Origin: Thiorhodovibrio frisius
GTDB taxonomy: Bacteria; Pseudomonadota; Gammaproteobacteria; Chromatiales; Chromatiaceae
DNA length: 64,000 bases
Direction: 5' to 3'
NCBI RefSeq assembly: GCF_033954835.1
Contig: NZ_CP121471.1
Span: 4,520,501 to 4,584,500 of the forward strand
Part shown: one piece after another, positions 1 through 9,644 of the stretch
How positions within the stretch are numbered: the stretch's first letter is position 1
Layout of the letters: every line of letters begins with the position of its first letter
Notes under the pieces: generated by a model
What the model was told of the DNA's origin: nothing
What the model saw: the letters and a program-made list of their open reading frames with translations, nothing else
Databases searched by the model: none
Made by a program: the position numbers and the translations under genes

Positions 1-364
1 GCCCCAGGGTCGGATGGCGCTTGCCTTTCTGCCAGCTGGTGCCGCCCAGGGTGACCCCATGGTAGAGCGTGCAGTCGTCCCCCACCACGGCGGTTTCACC
101 GATCACCACGCCCATGCCATGGTCGATGAAAAAGCGCCGGCCGATTTCGGCGCCCGGGTGGATTTCGATGCCGGTGAACAGCCGTGCGACGTTCGACAGC
201 ATTCTTGCGAGCCAGCGCAGACGCGCTTGCCACAGACGATGAGCCAGCCGGTGCATCAGCACGGCGTGCAGACCGGGGTAGGTGGTCAGAACCTCGAAGC
301 TGTTGCGCGCCGCGGGATCGCGGGAGAAGACGCAATGAATGTCTTCGCGGAGTCGCTCAAACAT
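1..364 (-). CDS. cysE: Serine O-acetyltransferase, partial (C-terminus outside window)
   Basis: Makes O-acetylserine from serine and acetyl-CoA, the committed step of cysteine synthesis in the cytoplasm. The frame starts at the ATG (CAT at 362-364) with [13 protein letters not shown] and runs 121 codons to the window edge. It shows the CysE catalytic region: [31 protein letters not shown] and [11 protein letters not shown], the start of the left-handed beta-helix (hexapeptide) domain. The N-terminal helical part is short, as in the compact CysE type often found beside trmJ. It lies 93 bp downstream of trmJ on the same strand, so co-transcription is likely. Family is certain; the end is not visible. 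Confidence 0.93.
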   Translation of the reverse strand, partial: MFERLREDIHCVFSRDPAARNSFEVLTTYPGLHAVLMHRLAHRLWQARLRWLARMLSNVARLFTGIEIHPGAEIGRRFFIDHGMGVVIGETAVVGDDCTLYHGVTLGGTSWQKGKRHPTLG

Positions 365-457
365 GGATTTTCCTTGAGTGTCGCGGATGCATGTTGCGGC
401 TTGGGTCGCGCCCCGCGGTGAATCCTACCAAGTCAGTTAATTCTATATGGAGCAGAT

Positions 458-1231
458 TCATGAGTTGGCGTGGCGGCCGAGCGCCTTGAGCATCCCGCGC
501 AGGATATTGATCTCGGTGCGATCGGGCCGCGCGCGATTGAACAGGCGTCGCAGCCGGCGCAGCAGCTTGTGGGACTGTTCCGGCTTGGCAAAGCCGACCA
601 GCACCAGGGTTTCGCGCAGATGCTCGAAAAACCCCGCCATCTCCTCCGCGCTGGCCGGCTCATGCGCGCCTTCGTCTGCTGGCGATGTCGCCGGCATGTC
701 TGCGGTAGTCGCCGCAAGCCACGCCTGGCGAATCTCGTAGGCAAACACCTGGGCCGCGGCGGCCAGGTTGAGCGAGCTGAAGGCCGGGTTGGCGGGGATT
801 TGGGTCAGATAATGGCAGTGGGCCAGCTCCTCGTTGCTCAGCCCAGAGCTCTCCCGACCCAGCACCAGGGCGACCGGGCCTTCCGCTGCCTCGGCGAGCA
901 GTTTGCGTGCTGCGTCCGCCGGGCTCAGCAGGGGCCATTCAATCGCGCGTCGTCGGGCGCTCGCGCCAATTACCAGGCGGCAGTCGCCGAGCGCCTCTGG
1001 CAGGGTGGGATGGATGGGCGCTCGCTGTAACAAGTCATCGGCACCCACCGCGCGAGCGAGGGCCTCGGCATCCGGCGCGCGACGCGGGTTGACCAGGGCC
1101 AGCTGATCCAGCCCCATGGTCTTCATTGCGCGTGCCACCGCACCCTGGTTGCCGGTCAGGCTGGTCTCGACAAGGACAAAGCGAATGCGGCCAAGCGCCT
1201 CGGAGTCAGCGTGAGCGTCGGCGTTGGTCAT
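458..1231 (-). CDS. trmJ: tRNA (cytidine/uridine-2'-O-)-methyltransferase TrmJ
   Basis: SPOUT-family enzyme that 2'-O-methylates position 32 of tRNAs with S-adenosylmethionine. The 257-residue product carries the TrmJ landmarks FVLVETSLTGNQGAVARAMK near the N-terminus, LVLGRESSGLSNEEL (knot and SAM site) and IPANPAFSSLNLAAAAQVF. The frame is open further upstream to 1372, but MTNADAHADSEAL at 1231 starts just before the conserved domain and is preferred. It precedes cysE on the same strand. In many gammaproteobacteria trmJ is divergent from and adjacent to suhB; here suhB lies at 46335, beyond the accessory island. Confidence 0.93.
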   Translation of the reverse strand: MTNADAHADSEALGRIRFVLVETSLTGNQGAVARAMKTMGLDQLALVNPRRAPDAEALARAVGADDLLQRAPIHPTLPEALGDCRLVIGASARRRAIEWPLLSPADAARKLLAEAAEGPVALVLGRESSGLSNEELAHCHYLTQIPANPAFSSLNLAAAAQVFAYEIRQAWLAATTADMPATSPADEGAHEPASAEEMAGFFEHLRETLVLVGFAKPEQSHKLLRRLRRLFNRARPDRTEINILRGMLKALGRHANS

Positions 1232-1410
1232 TGTGGCTCTAGTGAGGGAGGGCTGGCGTGAAGCGCCAGGGGCAATGTTTGATGGTGCTAGAAAGGCGTT
1301 AGAGCTTAGCACCGCGTCATTGAGTGGACAACTCTCACCACGAACTTGGATGATGCGTCGATTCTGCAGCACTGCGCCGATCTGGCGCAGCCCGGCCTGA
1401 ATGGCGAACC

Positions 1411-3150
1411 TCAGCGCTGGCTTGGCTCAATGAATATCTGTGACATGTTATCCATGATGCCGAAGAAGAATCCCGCGTCGAATTCCTCGGTCGTTAGGGT
1501 ATCGAGTGGCGGCCATTCAGGTTGGGAGAAAGCCATGGCGCCGGATTCGCCATAGCGCATGTCCTCAATCTTGATATCACCGATGGTGAGCCCGATCAGT
1601 TGGCCGGCCTCGTTGAGCTGGAACAGCGTTGTGCTTGAGGCATCCGGGTCGCGCGCGTCGGGTCGAAGCAGTTTCAGGGTGGCACCGCCATCGATTTGCT
1701 TCACCTCGCCAAGCAGATAGCCAGATTCTCGCAGATAGTTCAGCAACTCATCCCTGCCCGCGCGGGTTGTGAGCAGCGGCGACTCCAGTAGCGAGCGGTT
1801 TTCTCGGATCAGGTCGCCGAGGTTATCCTCGAGATTCGCGGCAAGGCTGAAGTTGAATCCACCGTCGGTGCCACGTTGTAAGTCCACCTTGAAAGAGGGC
1901 ACCGGGCCAGGCTCCAAGGCGCGCCGCAGCACCTTGTCTCCTCGTTTGTACAGCAGGGCTCCATCTGGGCCTGTCTCGTAGGCCAACTCCAGTGTTTCCG
2001 CGCGCCGCAGCTGGGTGGCAAAGAAATTTCTTTCGAGGTCCATGGCCACATAGGCCGTGATGGGACGCCCGTCTGGCGCCGCGGTGTAAAGCAGTGTCCC
2101 TTCGAGCGCCTCCAGGTCCGCGATGGCTTTCGCGGCGCTGATCAGGGCGTTGCTGAAGGCTTTCAGCCGCGCGTCATATTGCTCCTGGGACTCCTTCAGC
2201 GCATGCCCTGGAGCAAGCCAAGGGCTGTCCGGATAATCCGCCGCGAGCTGGTCGATCAGTGCCCGGGCCTCGTCGGGTTGGCCAAGGGCGGCATGGGACC
2301 AGGCGCGCTGAAAAAGGATTTTGTCTCCGCCCTCCGTGGGAGCTTGTCGCGGGAGCAGGGCGAGGGCATCGGCGAATCTTTTGTCCTGAATGGCTGCCTC
2401 GGCGGAAATCTGGCGAATCGCGGGCGCTTGCCGCGCGTCCTCCGTCATCTGAAGCAGTAACAGGTCGCGCAGAAAGCGCGCGCTGGGGTTGGTCGACATG
2501 CCGTGCAGGGCGACGGCTTTCTCGGCGGCGCTTTGGTCGCTGTCCGCAGCGATCCCGGCGATTCGGGCGAGATCATCGTCCCCTCCGAGCATGGGCTCGA
2601 GGCGCGCCAGCAGATCCTCCTGCCCTGCGGTCTCCCCGGCGGCTTGCAGGAGGTACGCCGATTTCAGCAGAAAATCGGGATCATTGAGCAGTTGATCGCC
2701 AAAGTCATCCAAGGCGGCCCCGAGTCCGTGGGCAAAGTGTTCAGGAAATTCGGGGGCGGGCCGCCGAGAAAATTGGTCAATCAATTCGGAGAGCATCTGG
2801 CGATAGTCTCCGGCATTGGCGAATGTCGAGCGATAGTAGCGTGCTTGGAAACTTTGGGCGTAATCCAGGGCCAACAACCGCCGCATTTCCGCAAGCGCCG
2901 GTTGGTCTTGGAATACCTTGGCCACCATCAGCAGATCAAAGGCCACGCGCGGGGCCAGACTGGAATCTGGATGGCTTGCGAGAAAATCGCGGGCGGCCTG
3001 GGCATAGCCGGCGGGGTCTCCTTGCTCAAGGTCGGTCGGCTCGAGATATTCCTCTAGGCGCGGATAGTCGTTCGCGCCAAAGGTGCTTGCCGAGAAAAGA
3101 ACGCAAAGCAACAGAATGGAGCCGAGGGGAGCGTATCGAACTAAATTCAT
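1411..3150 (-). CDS. Secreted protein of unknown function
   Basis: 579 residues, family not recognised. The start MNLVRYAPLGSILLLCVLF (ATG at 3150, with AAGAGG upstream) gives a classical signal peptide ending near ASTFGAND, so export to the periplasm or outer membrane is likely. The middle is helix-rich and alanine/leucine-rich (for example LARLEPMLGGDDDLARIAG and WSHAALGQPDEARALIDQLA), resembling degenerate TPR-like repeats. The C-terminal third looks beta-rich. No catalytic motif is evident. It is the first island gene beyond trmJ, separated by about 180 bp, and runs in the same direction as the peptide genes that follow. Confidence 0.7.
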   Translation of the reverse strand: MNLVRYAPLGSILLLCVLFSASTFGANDYPRLEEYLEPTDLEQGDPAGYAQAARDFLASHPDSSLAPRVAFDLLMVAKVFQDQPALAEMRRLLALDYAQSFQARYYRSTFANAGDYRQMLSELIDQFSRRPAPEFPEHFAHGLGAALDDFGDQLLNDPDFLLKSAYLLQAAGETAGQEDLLARLEPMLGGDDDLARIAGIAADSDQSAAEKAVALHGMSTNPSARFLRDLLLLQMTEDARQAPAIRQISAEAAIQDKRFADALALLPRQAPTEGGDKILFQRAWSHAALGQPDEARALIDQLAADYPDSPWLAPGHALKESQEQYDARLKAFSNALISAAKAIADLEALEGTLLYTAAPDGRPITAYVAMDLERNFFATQLRRAETLELAYETGPDGALLYKRGDKVLRRALEPGPVPSFKVDLQRGTDGGFNFSLAANLEDNLGDLIRENRSLLESPLLTTRAGRDELLNYLRESGYLLGEVKQIDGGATLKLLRPDARDPDASSTTLFQLNEAGQLIGLTIGDIKIEDMRYGESGAMAFSQPEWPPLDTLTTEEFDAGFFFGIMDNMSQIFIEPSQR

Positions 3151-3269
3151 AAACAAAACCTCTTGGGATGCCAGATGGTATCTTGGTTGGAGTCGTAACA
3201 CTGAACTGGTGCCATCGACAACTTTTGGCTTGTGTGCTGTTAGTTTGATCCTGGGAAACTTCCGCCCGC

Positions 3270-4223
3270 TCAGTCGCGCCAGCGCGAGCAGAGCCTTTGC
3301 TGACAGAGCCAGCGTAGGCGCTGGACTGGATCGGTTGGCAGCCGTGAAGACTTGAACAGCGCTTCGAGCTCCTGTGCCCGCTCCAGTGCCAGCTGGATCG
3401 CCGTCAGCGCGTCGCTTTGCTCGAGCTCGGCGACATAGGTCCAGACACGTGCATGCGCTGGCGCGCTGCCGTCCTCCTCGACACCAAGGCAGCGCCGAAA
3501 TAGGTCCGCCGAAAAGGTGCCAAGAGCGCGGAGCATGCCCATGGCGTCGGCGATCAACTCATCGAGCAGATTCAGGCGCATTTCCCCGCACAGCGCCTTG
3601 GTGGCGAGATGGGTCAGTTCATGCTCGAGCCGCAGCACGCCGGAGAGGGCGAGCCAGTGCGCGGCACTCGGGCGGCCCGGAACCCGATCCGCCGGAACAG
3701 AACCATAGGGGGCCTCATGCAGCAGGATCAGTTGGGCGCGCGTTTCGCGTCCGTGGACGCGAATCAAGCCCCAGTGAATCAGCCCGCCAACTGCCTGGGC
3801 ATGCACACCGGCGGCGATGGGTACCGGCTCGCAGCGGTGAGCAAGCGCGCGCGTCAGGAACAGAAAATCCTCGCGATCCGAGGTGCGAAGAACCGGAAGC
3901 GTGACGGCAAAATGCGCTGCAATCTCGAGGCGCAGTTGTTCGGGGGCGAGCAAACCGGGCATCTCGGCGCCAAGGCTGGTATGCAGCGGGAGCCCGCGCA
4001 GCACCGCGTGCCGGTATTCCTCGGACTGTGAAACACCCGGCCGCTGCGGCATGCACAGCTGCGGCAGCGATTCGCGTAGCCTATCGAACAGGCTGACACC
4101 ATCCGTCTCCGCCAGAAGAGCGCGCCACCAGGCCATGGAGGGCGGCTCGGCAAGCGGCAGCGCTGGCCAAGGGGCATTCGCGTTGGCAAAACCGCGACAA
4201 TAGTCGCTGAGCGATTGCTTCAC
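3270..4223 (-). CDS. HExxH-containing protein, putative zinc peptidase of the RiPP cluster
   Basis: 317 residues, family not recognised. The notable feature is HELTH at residues 201-205 followed by DELIADAMG at 221-229, an arrangement like gluzincin peptidases in which HExxH and a downstream Glu bind zinc. No signal peptide or membrane segment is seen, so the protein should be cytoplasmic. It lies 62 bp downstream of a SPASM radical SAM gene on the same strand and appears to close that operon. A role in leader removal or peptide turnover is an inference from context only; HExxH can also occur in non-proteolytic modification proteins. Confidence 0.6.
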   Translation of the reverse strand: MKQSLSDYCRGFANANAPWPALPLAEPPSMAWWRALLAETDGVSLFDRLRESLPQLCMPQRPGVSQSEEYRHAVLRGLPLHTSLGAEMPGLLAPEQLRLEIAAHFAVTLPVLRTSDREDFLFLTRALAHRCEPVPIAAGVHAQAVGGLIHWGLIRVHGRETRAQLILLHEAPYGSVPADRVPGRPSAAHWLALSGVLRLEHELTHLATKALCGEMRLNLLDELIADAMGMLRALGTFSADLFRRCLGVEEDGSAPAHARVWTYVAELEQSDALTAIQLALERAQELEALFKSSRLPTDPVQRLRWLCQQRLCSRWRD

Positions 4224-4285
4224 CGGGGGCGGTTCAAAAAATCCACGGAAACTGGGATGACTGGCTGTCCGATTTGGAATACTCG

Positions 4286-5755
4286 TTATCTAATTGACGT
4301 GTTTTGCATGTTGGTGGTTTGGATTTCGCCGCCCATGAGAATGGATAGGTCGTTTTCGATTTCGGACAAGAGGGGGCCGGCATCGCCTGCTTGGTCCCGC
4401 GCGCGCAGCATGGCCTGCTTGGCTTCTGGAATGTTGCCAAGCTTGGCGAGCGCATTGCCCAAGCCATGCCAGGAATACGCGTCGTTCGGGGCGATCATGA
4501 GAGCCTGTTCGTTGATGTCGCGGCTCTTTTCGTACTGGCGGCAGCGAAAGTGGGCGTAACCCAGCAATTGCAGGATGTCGAGGTTGTCAGAACTAAGGGT
4601 ATTGGCTTGTAACAGACAGGTTTCCGCGACTTCAAATAGTTCCATCGCAAGCGCCTTGCGCGCTCTGTCTAAGAGTTGGTCAACATTGCGCATCCGGTGA
4701 ATTTTTGGCGAGAGTTCTTCGACTTGAGTTCTGTACGCACAGTAAGGGTTGTCCCGGAGCGACTGGGTCATGGTGAGTTTGACGTTTTGACATCCGCCCA
4801 GGCAAATTTCGCCATAACGGCATTTCGCGCAAAAGCCGCCGAGATCCTCGACCGAGAAATCTCGATTCCAGGCAAAAGCGCCGGGTCTATTCCAAATGAC
4901 ACTTAGCGGCGTCCGCCGAATGTTGCCTTCCACAAATTCGGGCGCGCGAATTGAAGTACAGCCGAGAATATCGCCGTTATGCAGGATGCCGATATTCGAT
5001 TTTCCGGCATTGCATCCCTGCCAGGGATGGTCGGAGTCAAAGTAGGACTTGCGTATCTCTTGATGGTGATGGGAATAATATCCAACACAATCGGCAAGAA
5101 CCGGCTGAATTGGACTGCTGTCGAGAAGCGCGCGACCAAAGCTCACAATCTCTTCCACCTGCTCGGGGGCAATGACGCGATCCATGGTCATCTTGCCCAT
5201 TGGCATGCCGAGCTGTAATTGCCAATGCTGTATTCCAAGATCCTCCAACAGCGGGCGCATTTTCGGCAGCAGGGCGAGATTGTCTTGCATCACGGTCGTG
5301 ATCACGGCGGAGCCCAGCCCTGCTTGCCGCAGCGTCTCCAAGGCATTGCATGCGCGTTCGAAGGAGCCATCGCGGCGAAGGGTGTCATGCACTTCCTTGG
5401 TGCCATCGAGACTAACCGCGCAGTTGCCGAAGCCAGCCTCGCATGCGCGACTGGCAGTGTCCGAGTCAAGCAGCCAGCCATTGGAAATCATGTTGACCCT
5501 CACGCCCTTTTCAGACAGGCGGGAACCGATGCGATCCCAGTCGTCACGTAAAAGAGGCTCACCGCCGGACAGGGTAACTAACTCGACACCAAGGTCCGCG
5601 AGTTGATCGCAAAGATCAAGGGCTGCTTCCGTATCCAATTCGTCGGGAGATTTGTTGGTGCATGAGGAGCCGCAATGTTGACAACGCATGTTGCACGCTA
5701 GGGTCAATTCCCATACCGCGGTGCGCGGATATCCTTGTGTCGAGGAAGCATTCAT
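4286..5755 (-). CDS. Radical SAM/SPASM peptide maturase with C-terminal TPR
   Basis: 489 residues. The radical SAM motif is CNMRCQHC (Cys21, Cys25, Cys28), followed by LSGGEPL and SLDGTKEVHD. A SPASM auxiliary-cluster region follows: CNAGKSNIGILHNGDILGC, then CAKCRYGEICLGGC and a final Cys in NPYCAYR. Roughly residues 360-470 form TPR-like repeats (ELFEVAETCLLQANTLSSDN, YSWHGLGNALAKLGNIPEAK) that could bind the precursor leader. It lies downstream of the precursor at 5950-6342, separated by a hairpin, and upstream of the HExxH gene. The chemistry (thioether, carbon-carbon or other crosslink) cannot be read from sequence. Confidence 0.85.
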   Translation of the reverse strand: MNASSTQGYPRTAVWELTLACNMRCQHCGSSCTNKSPDELDTEAALDLCDQLADLGVELVTLSGGEPLLRDDWDRIGSRLSEKGVRVNMISNGWLLDSDTASRACEAGFGNCAVSLDGTKEVHDTLRRDGSFERACNALETLRQAGLGSAVITTVMQDNLALLPKMRPLLEDLGIQHWQLQLGMPMGKMTMDRVIAPEQVEEIVSFGRALLDSSPIQPVLADCVGYYSHHHQEIRKSYFDSDHPWQGCNAGKSNIGILHNGDILGCTSIRAPEFVEGNIRRTPLSVIWNRPGAFAWNRDFSVEDLGGFCAKCRYGEICLGGCQNVKLTMTQSLRDNPYCAYRTQVEELSPKIHRMRNVDQLLDRARKALAMELFEVAETCLLQANTLSSDNLDILQLLGYAHFRCRQYEKSRDINEQALMIAPNDAYSWHGLGNALAKLGNIPEAKQAMLRARDQAGDAGPLLSEIENDLSILMGGEIQTTNMQNTSIR

Positions 5756-5852
5756 GTTCTGAAGCCCGCGATGAATTCACAGTGGTAGTCCGCTTTATTG
5801 GCGGATCAAGATTGCAGTCTGCGGCGGTGGAGGTCCGGGAGGGGGCGCCCTA

Positions 5853-5906
5853 GCCGCCTTGGTTAACAATAAGCGATGGGGTAGTGCCTATTGTCACCAA
5901 GGCGGC
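5853..5906 (-). promoter_or_regulatory. Long hairpin between precursor and maturase genes
   Basis: GCCGCCTTGGTTAACAATA (5853-5871) pairs with TATTGTCACCAAGGCGGC (5889-5906) across a 17-nt loop, with one irregularity in the stem. No clear T-run follows, so it may act as a leaky terminator or RNA-stabilising element. Such an element would leave the upstream precursor mRNA more abundant than that of the maturase. This role is inferred from position. Confidence 0.5.
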
Positions 5907-5949
5907 CCTTCTCAATCGTAAGGCTTTGTTAACGGTGTTTCACCATCTG

Positions 5950-6342
5950 TTACCAAGCACCTGGATTGCCAAACCAGCTTGGCGCGGCATAGGCGGGAAC
6001 GCTGGGGAATGGCACTTCAGGCAAGAGGAATTTCTCTAGTATGTTTAGCGGACTGACAAATCCGCCAGCTACTTTTTGAAGATCGGCATCCGTCAGTTCA
6101 TCATTTTCATTGTCTTGATTGGCGGGAACCTTAAGTAGGACGCGCCCGTCCTTCTTCTCGCAGGAAAACCGCGCCCCTTCCGGCATTGGCTTGCCAATTA
6201 ATTGCTCGAAAGCGGCGCTGAAATCCTTTACGCAGAGTGCGCCAAAAGTTTCGTCTTCGGTCGCCTTGGTGAGTATCCTATCCAAGGTTTCGGCGACTTT
6301 TTTGTGTAGTTCAGGGGAGCAGGTTTTGTCACTGCTTGACAT
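5950..6342 (-). CDS. RiPP precursor peptide, Pro-rich core (NHLP-type leader)
   Basis: 130 residues from MSSSDKTCSPELHKKVAE (ATG at 6342, GGAGG upstream). The leader looks nitrile-hydratase-like and ends in the export signal LTDADLQKVAGG. The remaining 36 residues form a proline- and aromatic-rich core starting FVSPLNILEKFL and ending SWFGNPGAW, with no Cys and little Ser/Thr. The next gene downstream is the SPASM/TPR radical SAM protein. Divalent crosslinks on aromatic or aliphatic side chains fit better than lanthionine, but that is inference. The frame stays open to 6453; the ATG at 6342 is chosen because of its ribosome-binding site. Confidence 0.85.
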   Translation of the reverse strand: MSSSDKTCSPELHKKVAETLDRILTKATEDETFGALCVKDFSAAFEQLIGKPMPEGARFSCEKKDGRVLLKVPANQDNENDELTDADLQKVAGGFVSPLNILEKFLLPEVPFPSVPAYAAPSWFGNPGAW

Positions 6343-6573
6343 GATGAGCCTCCATTGTTGATCGAGGTAAAACACCCTTTGCGTTGGTCCGCACATTCCT
6401 ATGCGGATTCTCGTCCAAATTGGACGGGAACTGTATCGGCTTCTGGCTTGCAAGACGATTCAAGGAATCAATGTTGTTCATGGGGTCCTTGCGTTGTTTC
6501 AAGCTTGGCAAGTATCGATGGAGCGCGGATAAGTGCGCGCCGAACGTTCAATCGTCTTCGCTCGCGGGACTGG

Positions 6574-9500
6574 TCATACCATCTGCCGCCGCGCCAATTC
6601 GGCGAACTCGCCGTTTAGGTCCATCAGTTCACGGAAGCCACCGGATTCGGCGATGCTGCCTTGGCGCATGACGAAGATGCGGTCGACGCGCTCAATGGTG
6701 CTGAGGCGATGGGCGACGACAATGCGCGTCATGTTCAATTTCGCCAGGCTTTTGTTGACGACATCCTGGGTGCGGTTGTCCAGTGCCGAGGTCGCCTCGT
6801 CGAGGATGAGAATGCGTGGCTTGTGCACCAGCGCGCGAGCGATCATCAGCCGCTGGCGTTGGCCGCCGGAGAGGGACGCGGCCCCATCGGGTAGCACGGT
6901 GTGCATGCCCATGGGCATTTGTTTGATATCGTCTGAAAAGCCCGCCATCTCGGCGGCTTGCCAGGCGTCGTCGATGGTCAAGGGCAGGCTGCCGACGATG
7001 TTGTCGAAGATGGAGCCGGACATGATGCGTCCGTTCTGCAGCACCACGCCGATCTGGCGGCGCACCGCCTGCATGTCGAGCCCGGAGATGTCGCGTCCGT
7101 CGATGTAGACGCCGCCGGATTCCGGTTGCTCGAAGCCTAGCAGCAGGCGCACCAGGGTCGACTTGCCGGAGCCCGAGGCGCCGACGAAGGCAACATAGCT
7201 GCCACTGGGGATGCGCAAGGAGACCTGATTGACCGCCGGCGGGACTTGCGGGTCGTAGCGAAAGAGCACCGAGGAGAACTCGATGTGGCCGTCGAGCGCG
7301 CCCGGATCGGCTTTCAGCTCCGAGCGCTCCGGGATGGCCTCGAGTATTGGGCGCGCGCGCTCGTAGAGGGGAACGATGGTGATCAGGGTGGTCAGGGTGC
7401 CCAAGAGCGCGGTCATGGCGCCGCTGAATTGCCCGAAGGCGGGCAGAAAGCCGAGGAACTCCTTGATGCCGAAGCCGCTCTGAGCCATGGCAAACTCGGC
7501 GCCGCCGGGGTTGGCGCTTTTGTTGAGCGCGAAGCTGATCATGGCAAAAAAGACGATGGACGCGATCAGCGGGAAGAGCGCGTTGAGCACCTGCTGCAAG
7601 GCCGCGAGGCGACGGGCGCGATAGGTCAGGTCCTTGGTGATGCTGAATTGCTCGGCCCAGCGCGCGAAGGCGCGTGCCTCGGCCGCGGAAATACGCAGCT
7701 TCGACAAGCCCACCAGCAGTTGAAACACCAGGCCCTCGATCTTGCCGCCGCGGCCGATCATTTCTCGTTGCAAGGGCAGCTGCATCAGGGTGACCAGAAA
7801 GGACAGCCCAAGGATGACCAGCACCACGGCCAGCGCGACCAGCGCCAGCTTCCAGCTGTACCAGAACAGCAACACCAGGCTGAAGACCGAGAAGACCAGG
7901 TTAAGCGCGGCCTGGATAACCGTCGAGCTCAGCACTTCGCGAATCGCGTTGATGCCATTGGCGCGATCGGCGAGGTCGCCAGCGGTGTAGTCGCGAAAGA
8001 AGCTGACCGGAAGGCTCAGCAGCCGATCCCAGACGGCGGTTTGGATGCGTGCGTCCATGCGGGTCTGCAAGCGCAGCATGGCGAAACTGCGGGCCACCGC
8101 GAAGGCGGCCGCGCCCAGGGCGGCGAGCACCAAGCCCGCGACCAGCATCAGATGCATGGAAACATCGGCGCGGGGGATAATATCGGAGAGGATCTGGCTA
8201 GTCGCGATCGGGGTCGCCAGGGCAAGTAGGCCGGTCAGCAGCCCCATGGCGAGCACCGTGGCGGGATCGAGCCGCAACCCGGCGAGCCCGAAGCGCAGTA
8301 CCTCGCGCACATTGAGGGCGTGGGCCGGGAAGGGGCGGTAGAGCACCTGGGCCTCGCCGGCGAGTTGCTCGGCGACCTGATCGGTGACCGGTTGCTCGGT
8401 GTTCGTGCTGGGATCGATCAGCCGATAGCGCCTGGGCCCGTCGGGAATGAGCGCGACCGGGCGCTGGTCCGCGCCCAGATAGCCGAGCAGCGGGTCGTTG
8501 TCCTGGCGATGCCACTGATCACGCAGCAACACCCGCCGGGTGCGCACCTGGGAGCGGCGCGCGATCTCCTCGAGCGGATGGGCGAGCGGATTCTTGGCCC
8601 GCGCGGGCGGAGCGATGCTGATGCCGGAGGCGGCGGCGACCAGGCGCGCGGCTTCATGCAGCGGATCAGCGGTGGCATCCAGCCCCTCGGTCAGGTTCCG
8701 GTCCGCGCCCAGCGGCCGCAAAATGCCGGCGATACGCCGCAGGGCGCCGCCAAAGGTCAGGCGATCGCCTGCGGCGCGCTGCTCAAGACGCGCGGCATCG
8801 CGCTGCTGGTTTTCGGCCAGCCGCTTAGCGAGCGCGCCCATGAAGACCCGGTGAAACCCATCCAGGCTTTGCCACAGGGCGCCGCGAAACAGAGCGGTGG
8901 GCGTGTAGATGCCGCTCAGGGTGCAGGCGTTCTCGCAGGCGAGCCAGAGATTGCCGGAGAGCGGGAACCACCGCCCCTCGCCCGCGCCCGGGATCGGCCA
9001 ATTTCCCGCGACCTTGGCCTCGCCCTGATCGGCCTGGAGCCAGATAGTGTCGCGGGCTTGCGGCAACAGGACGCGCTTGGCTGGGTATTCGAGCCCCGGC
9101 TCGGCCTCGAGAAAGCCGTCCGCGCGCGGCCCGCCGACCGGCATCAGCACGGTGGCAAGCTGGCCGATCCAGGTGTCGATCCAGTCCACCACGATGATGT
9201 CGAAATCCTCGTCCTCGATATCGCGACGGCGGGCGCGATAAAGCTCCGTGCCCATGGTGGCGACGGCGCGCAGCGCGATCTGGGTTTGGCCCGCTTGCGC
9301 GGCGGATTCATCCGCGCTTGACGGCGGGCCGGCCGGCTGGGCTGGCGCCGGAGCCATGCCAAAGACCAGCTCGCCCGCCTCGACCCGCAGCAAATGCTGG
9401 CCGGTGCCGACGATCTTGCCCGCGACCACCGGCACCGCGAAGATGTCCAGACTGCCCTTGAGCACCAGCCAGATCAGGTCGGGCTCTTGGATCAGGAAGG

Positions 9501-9642
9501 GGTTGTGATAGCCGACCGAGAGCCGGGTGCCGTCGATTTTCGCCAGCAGCTCGGCGTCGAAACTGTCGTGGCTGGCTCGCGTGGTTTCTGGCCCGGTCCC
9601 GGGCGTTGCCTTTGGCATTGTCTGTTGCGGGTTCTGTCCCAT
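6574..9642 (-). CDS. NHLM-type bacteriocin ABC transporter, second ATPase/permease
   Basis: 1022 residues from MGQNPQQTMPKATPG. About the first 430 residues contain a cyclic-nucleotide-binding-like region (QEPDLIWLVLKGSLDIFAVP) and a long linker. The membrane domain lies roughly at 590-860, and the ATPase carries Walker A GASGSGKST, signature SLSGGQRQR and Walker B ILILDEATSALD. This architecture matches the non-peptidase partner of the C39 transporter in NHLM (nitrile-hydratase leader microcin) export systems. It starts 2 bp after the stop of the peptidase transporter, so the two are translationally linked. The frame is open upstream to 10065, but that stretch overlaps the neighbouring ATPase and is not used. 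Confidence 0.9.
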   Translation of the reverse strand: MGQNPQQTMPKATPGTGPETTRASHDSFDAELLAKIDGTRLSVGYHNPFLIQEPDLIWLVLKGSLDIFAVPVVAGKIVGTGQHLLRVEAGELVFGMAPAPAQPAGPPSSADESAAQAGQTQIALRAVATMGTELYRARRRDIEDEDFDIIVVDWIDTWIGQLATVLMPVGGPRADGFLEAEPGLEYPAKRVLLPQARDTIWLQADQGEAKVAGNWPIPGAGEGRWFPLSGNLWLACENACTLSGIYTPTALFRGALWQSLDGFHRVFMGALAKRLAENQQRDAARLEQRAAGDRLTFGGALRRIAGILRPLGADRNLTEGLDATADPLHEAARLVAAASGISIAPPARAKNPLAHPLEEIARRSQVRTRRVLLRDQWHRQDNDPLLGYLGADQRPVALIPDGPRRYRLIDPSTNTEQPVTDQVAEQLAGEAQVLYRPFPAHALNVREVLRFGLAGLRLDPATVLAMGLLTGLLALATPIATSQILSDIIPRADVSMHLMLVAGLVLAALGAAAFAVARSFAMLRLQTRMDARIQTAVWDRLLSLPVSFFRDYTAGDLADRANGINAIREVLSSTVIQAALNLVFSVFSLVLLFWYSWKLALVALAVVLVILGLSFLVTLMQLPLQREMIGRGGKIEGLVFQLLVGLSKLRISAAEARAFARWAEQFSITKDLTYRARRLAALQQVLNALFPLIASIVFFAMISFALNKSANPGGAEFAMAQSGFGIKEFLGFLPAFGQFSGAMTALLGTLTTLITIVPLYERARPILEAIPERSELKADPGALDGHIEFSSVLFRYDPQVPPAVNQVSLRIPSGSYVAFVGASGSGKSTLVRLLLGFEQPESGGVYIDGRDISGLDMQAVRRQIGVVLQNGRIMSGSIFDNIVGSLPLTIDDAWQAAEMAGFSDDIKQMPMGMHTVLPDGAASLSGGQRQRLMIARALVHKPRILILDEATSALDNRTQDVVNKSLAKLNMTRIVVAHRLSTIERVDRIFVMRQGSIAESGGFRELMDLNGEFAELARRQMV

Positions 9643-9644
9643 GA

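Noticed and set aside
7246-8229. Long plus-strand frame (327 codons) opposite the ABC transporter gene
   Set aside because: Shadow of the high-GC transporter gene; Gln/Gly/Asp-rich with no domain or ribosome-binding site.
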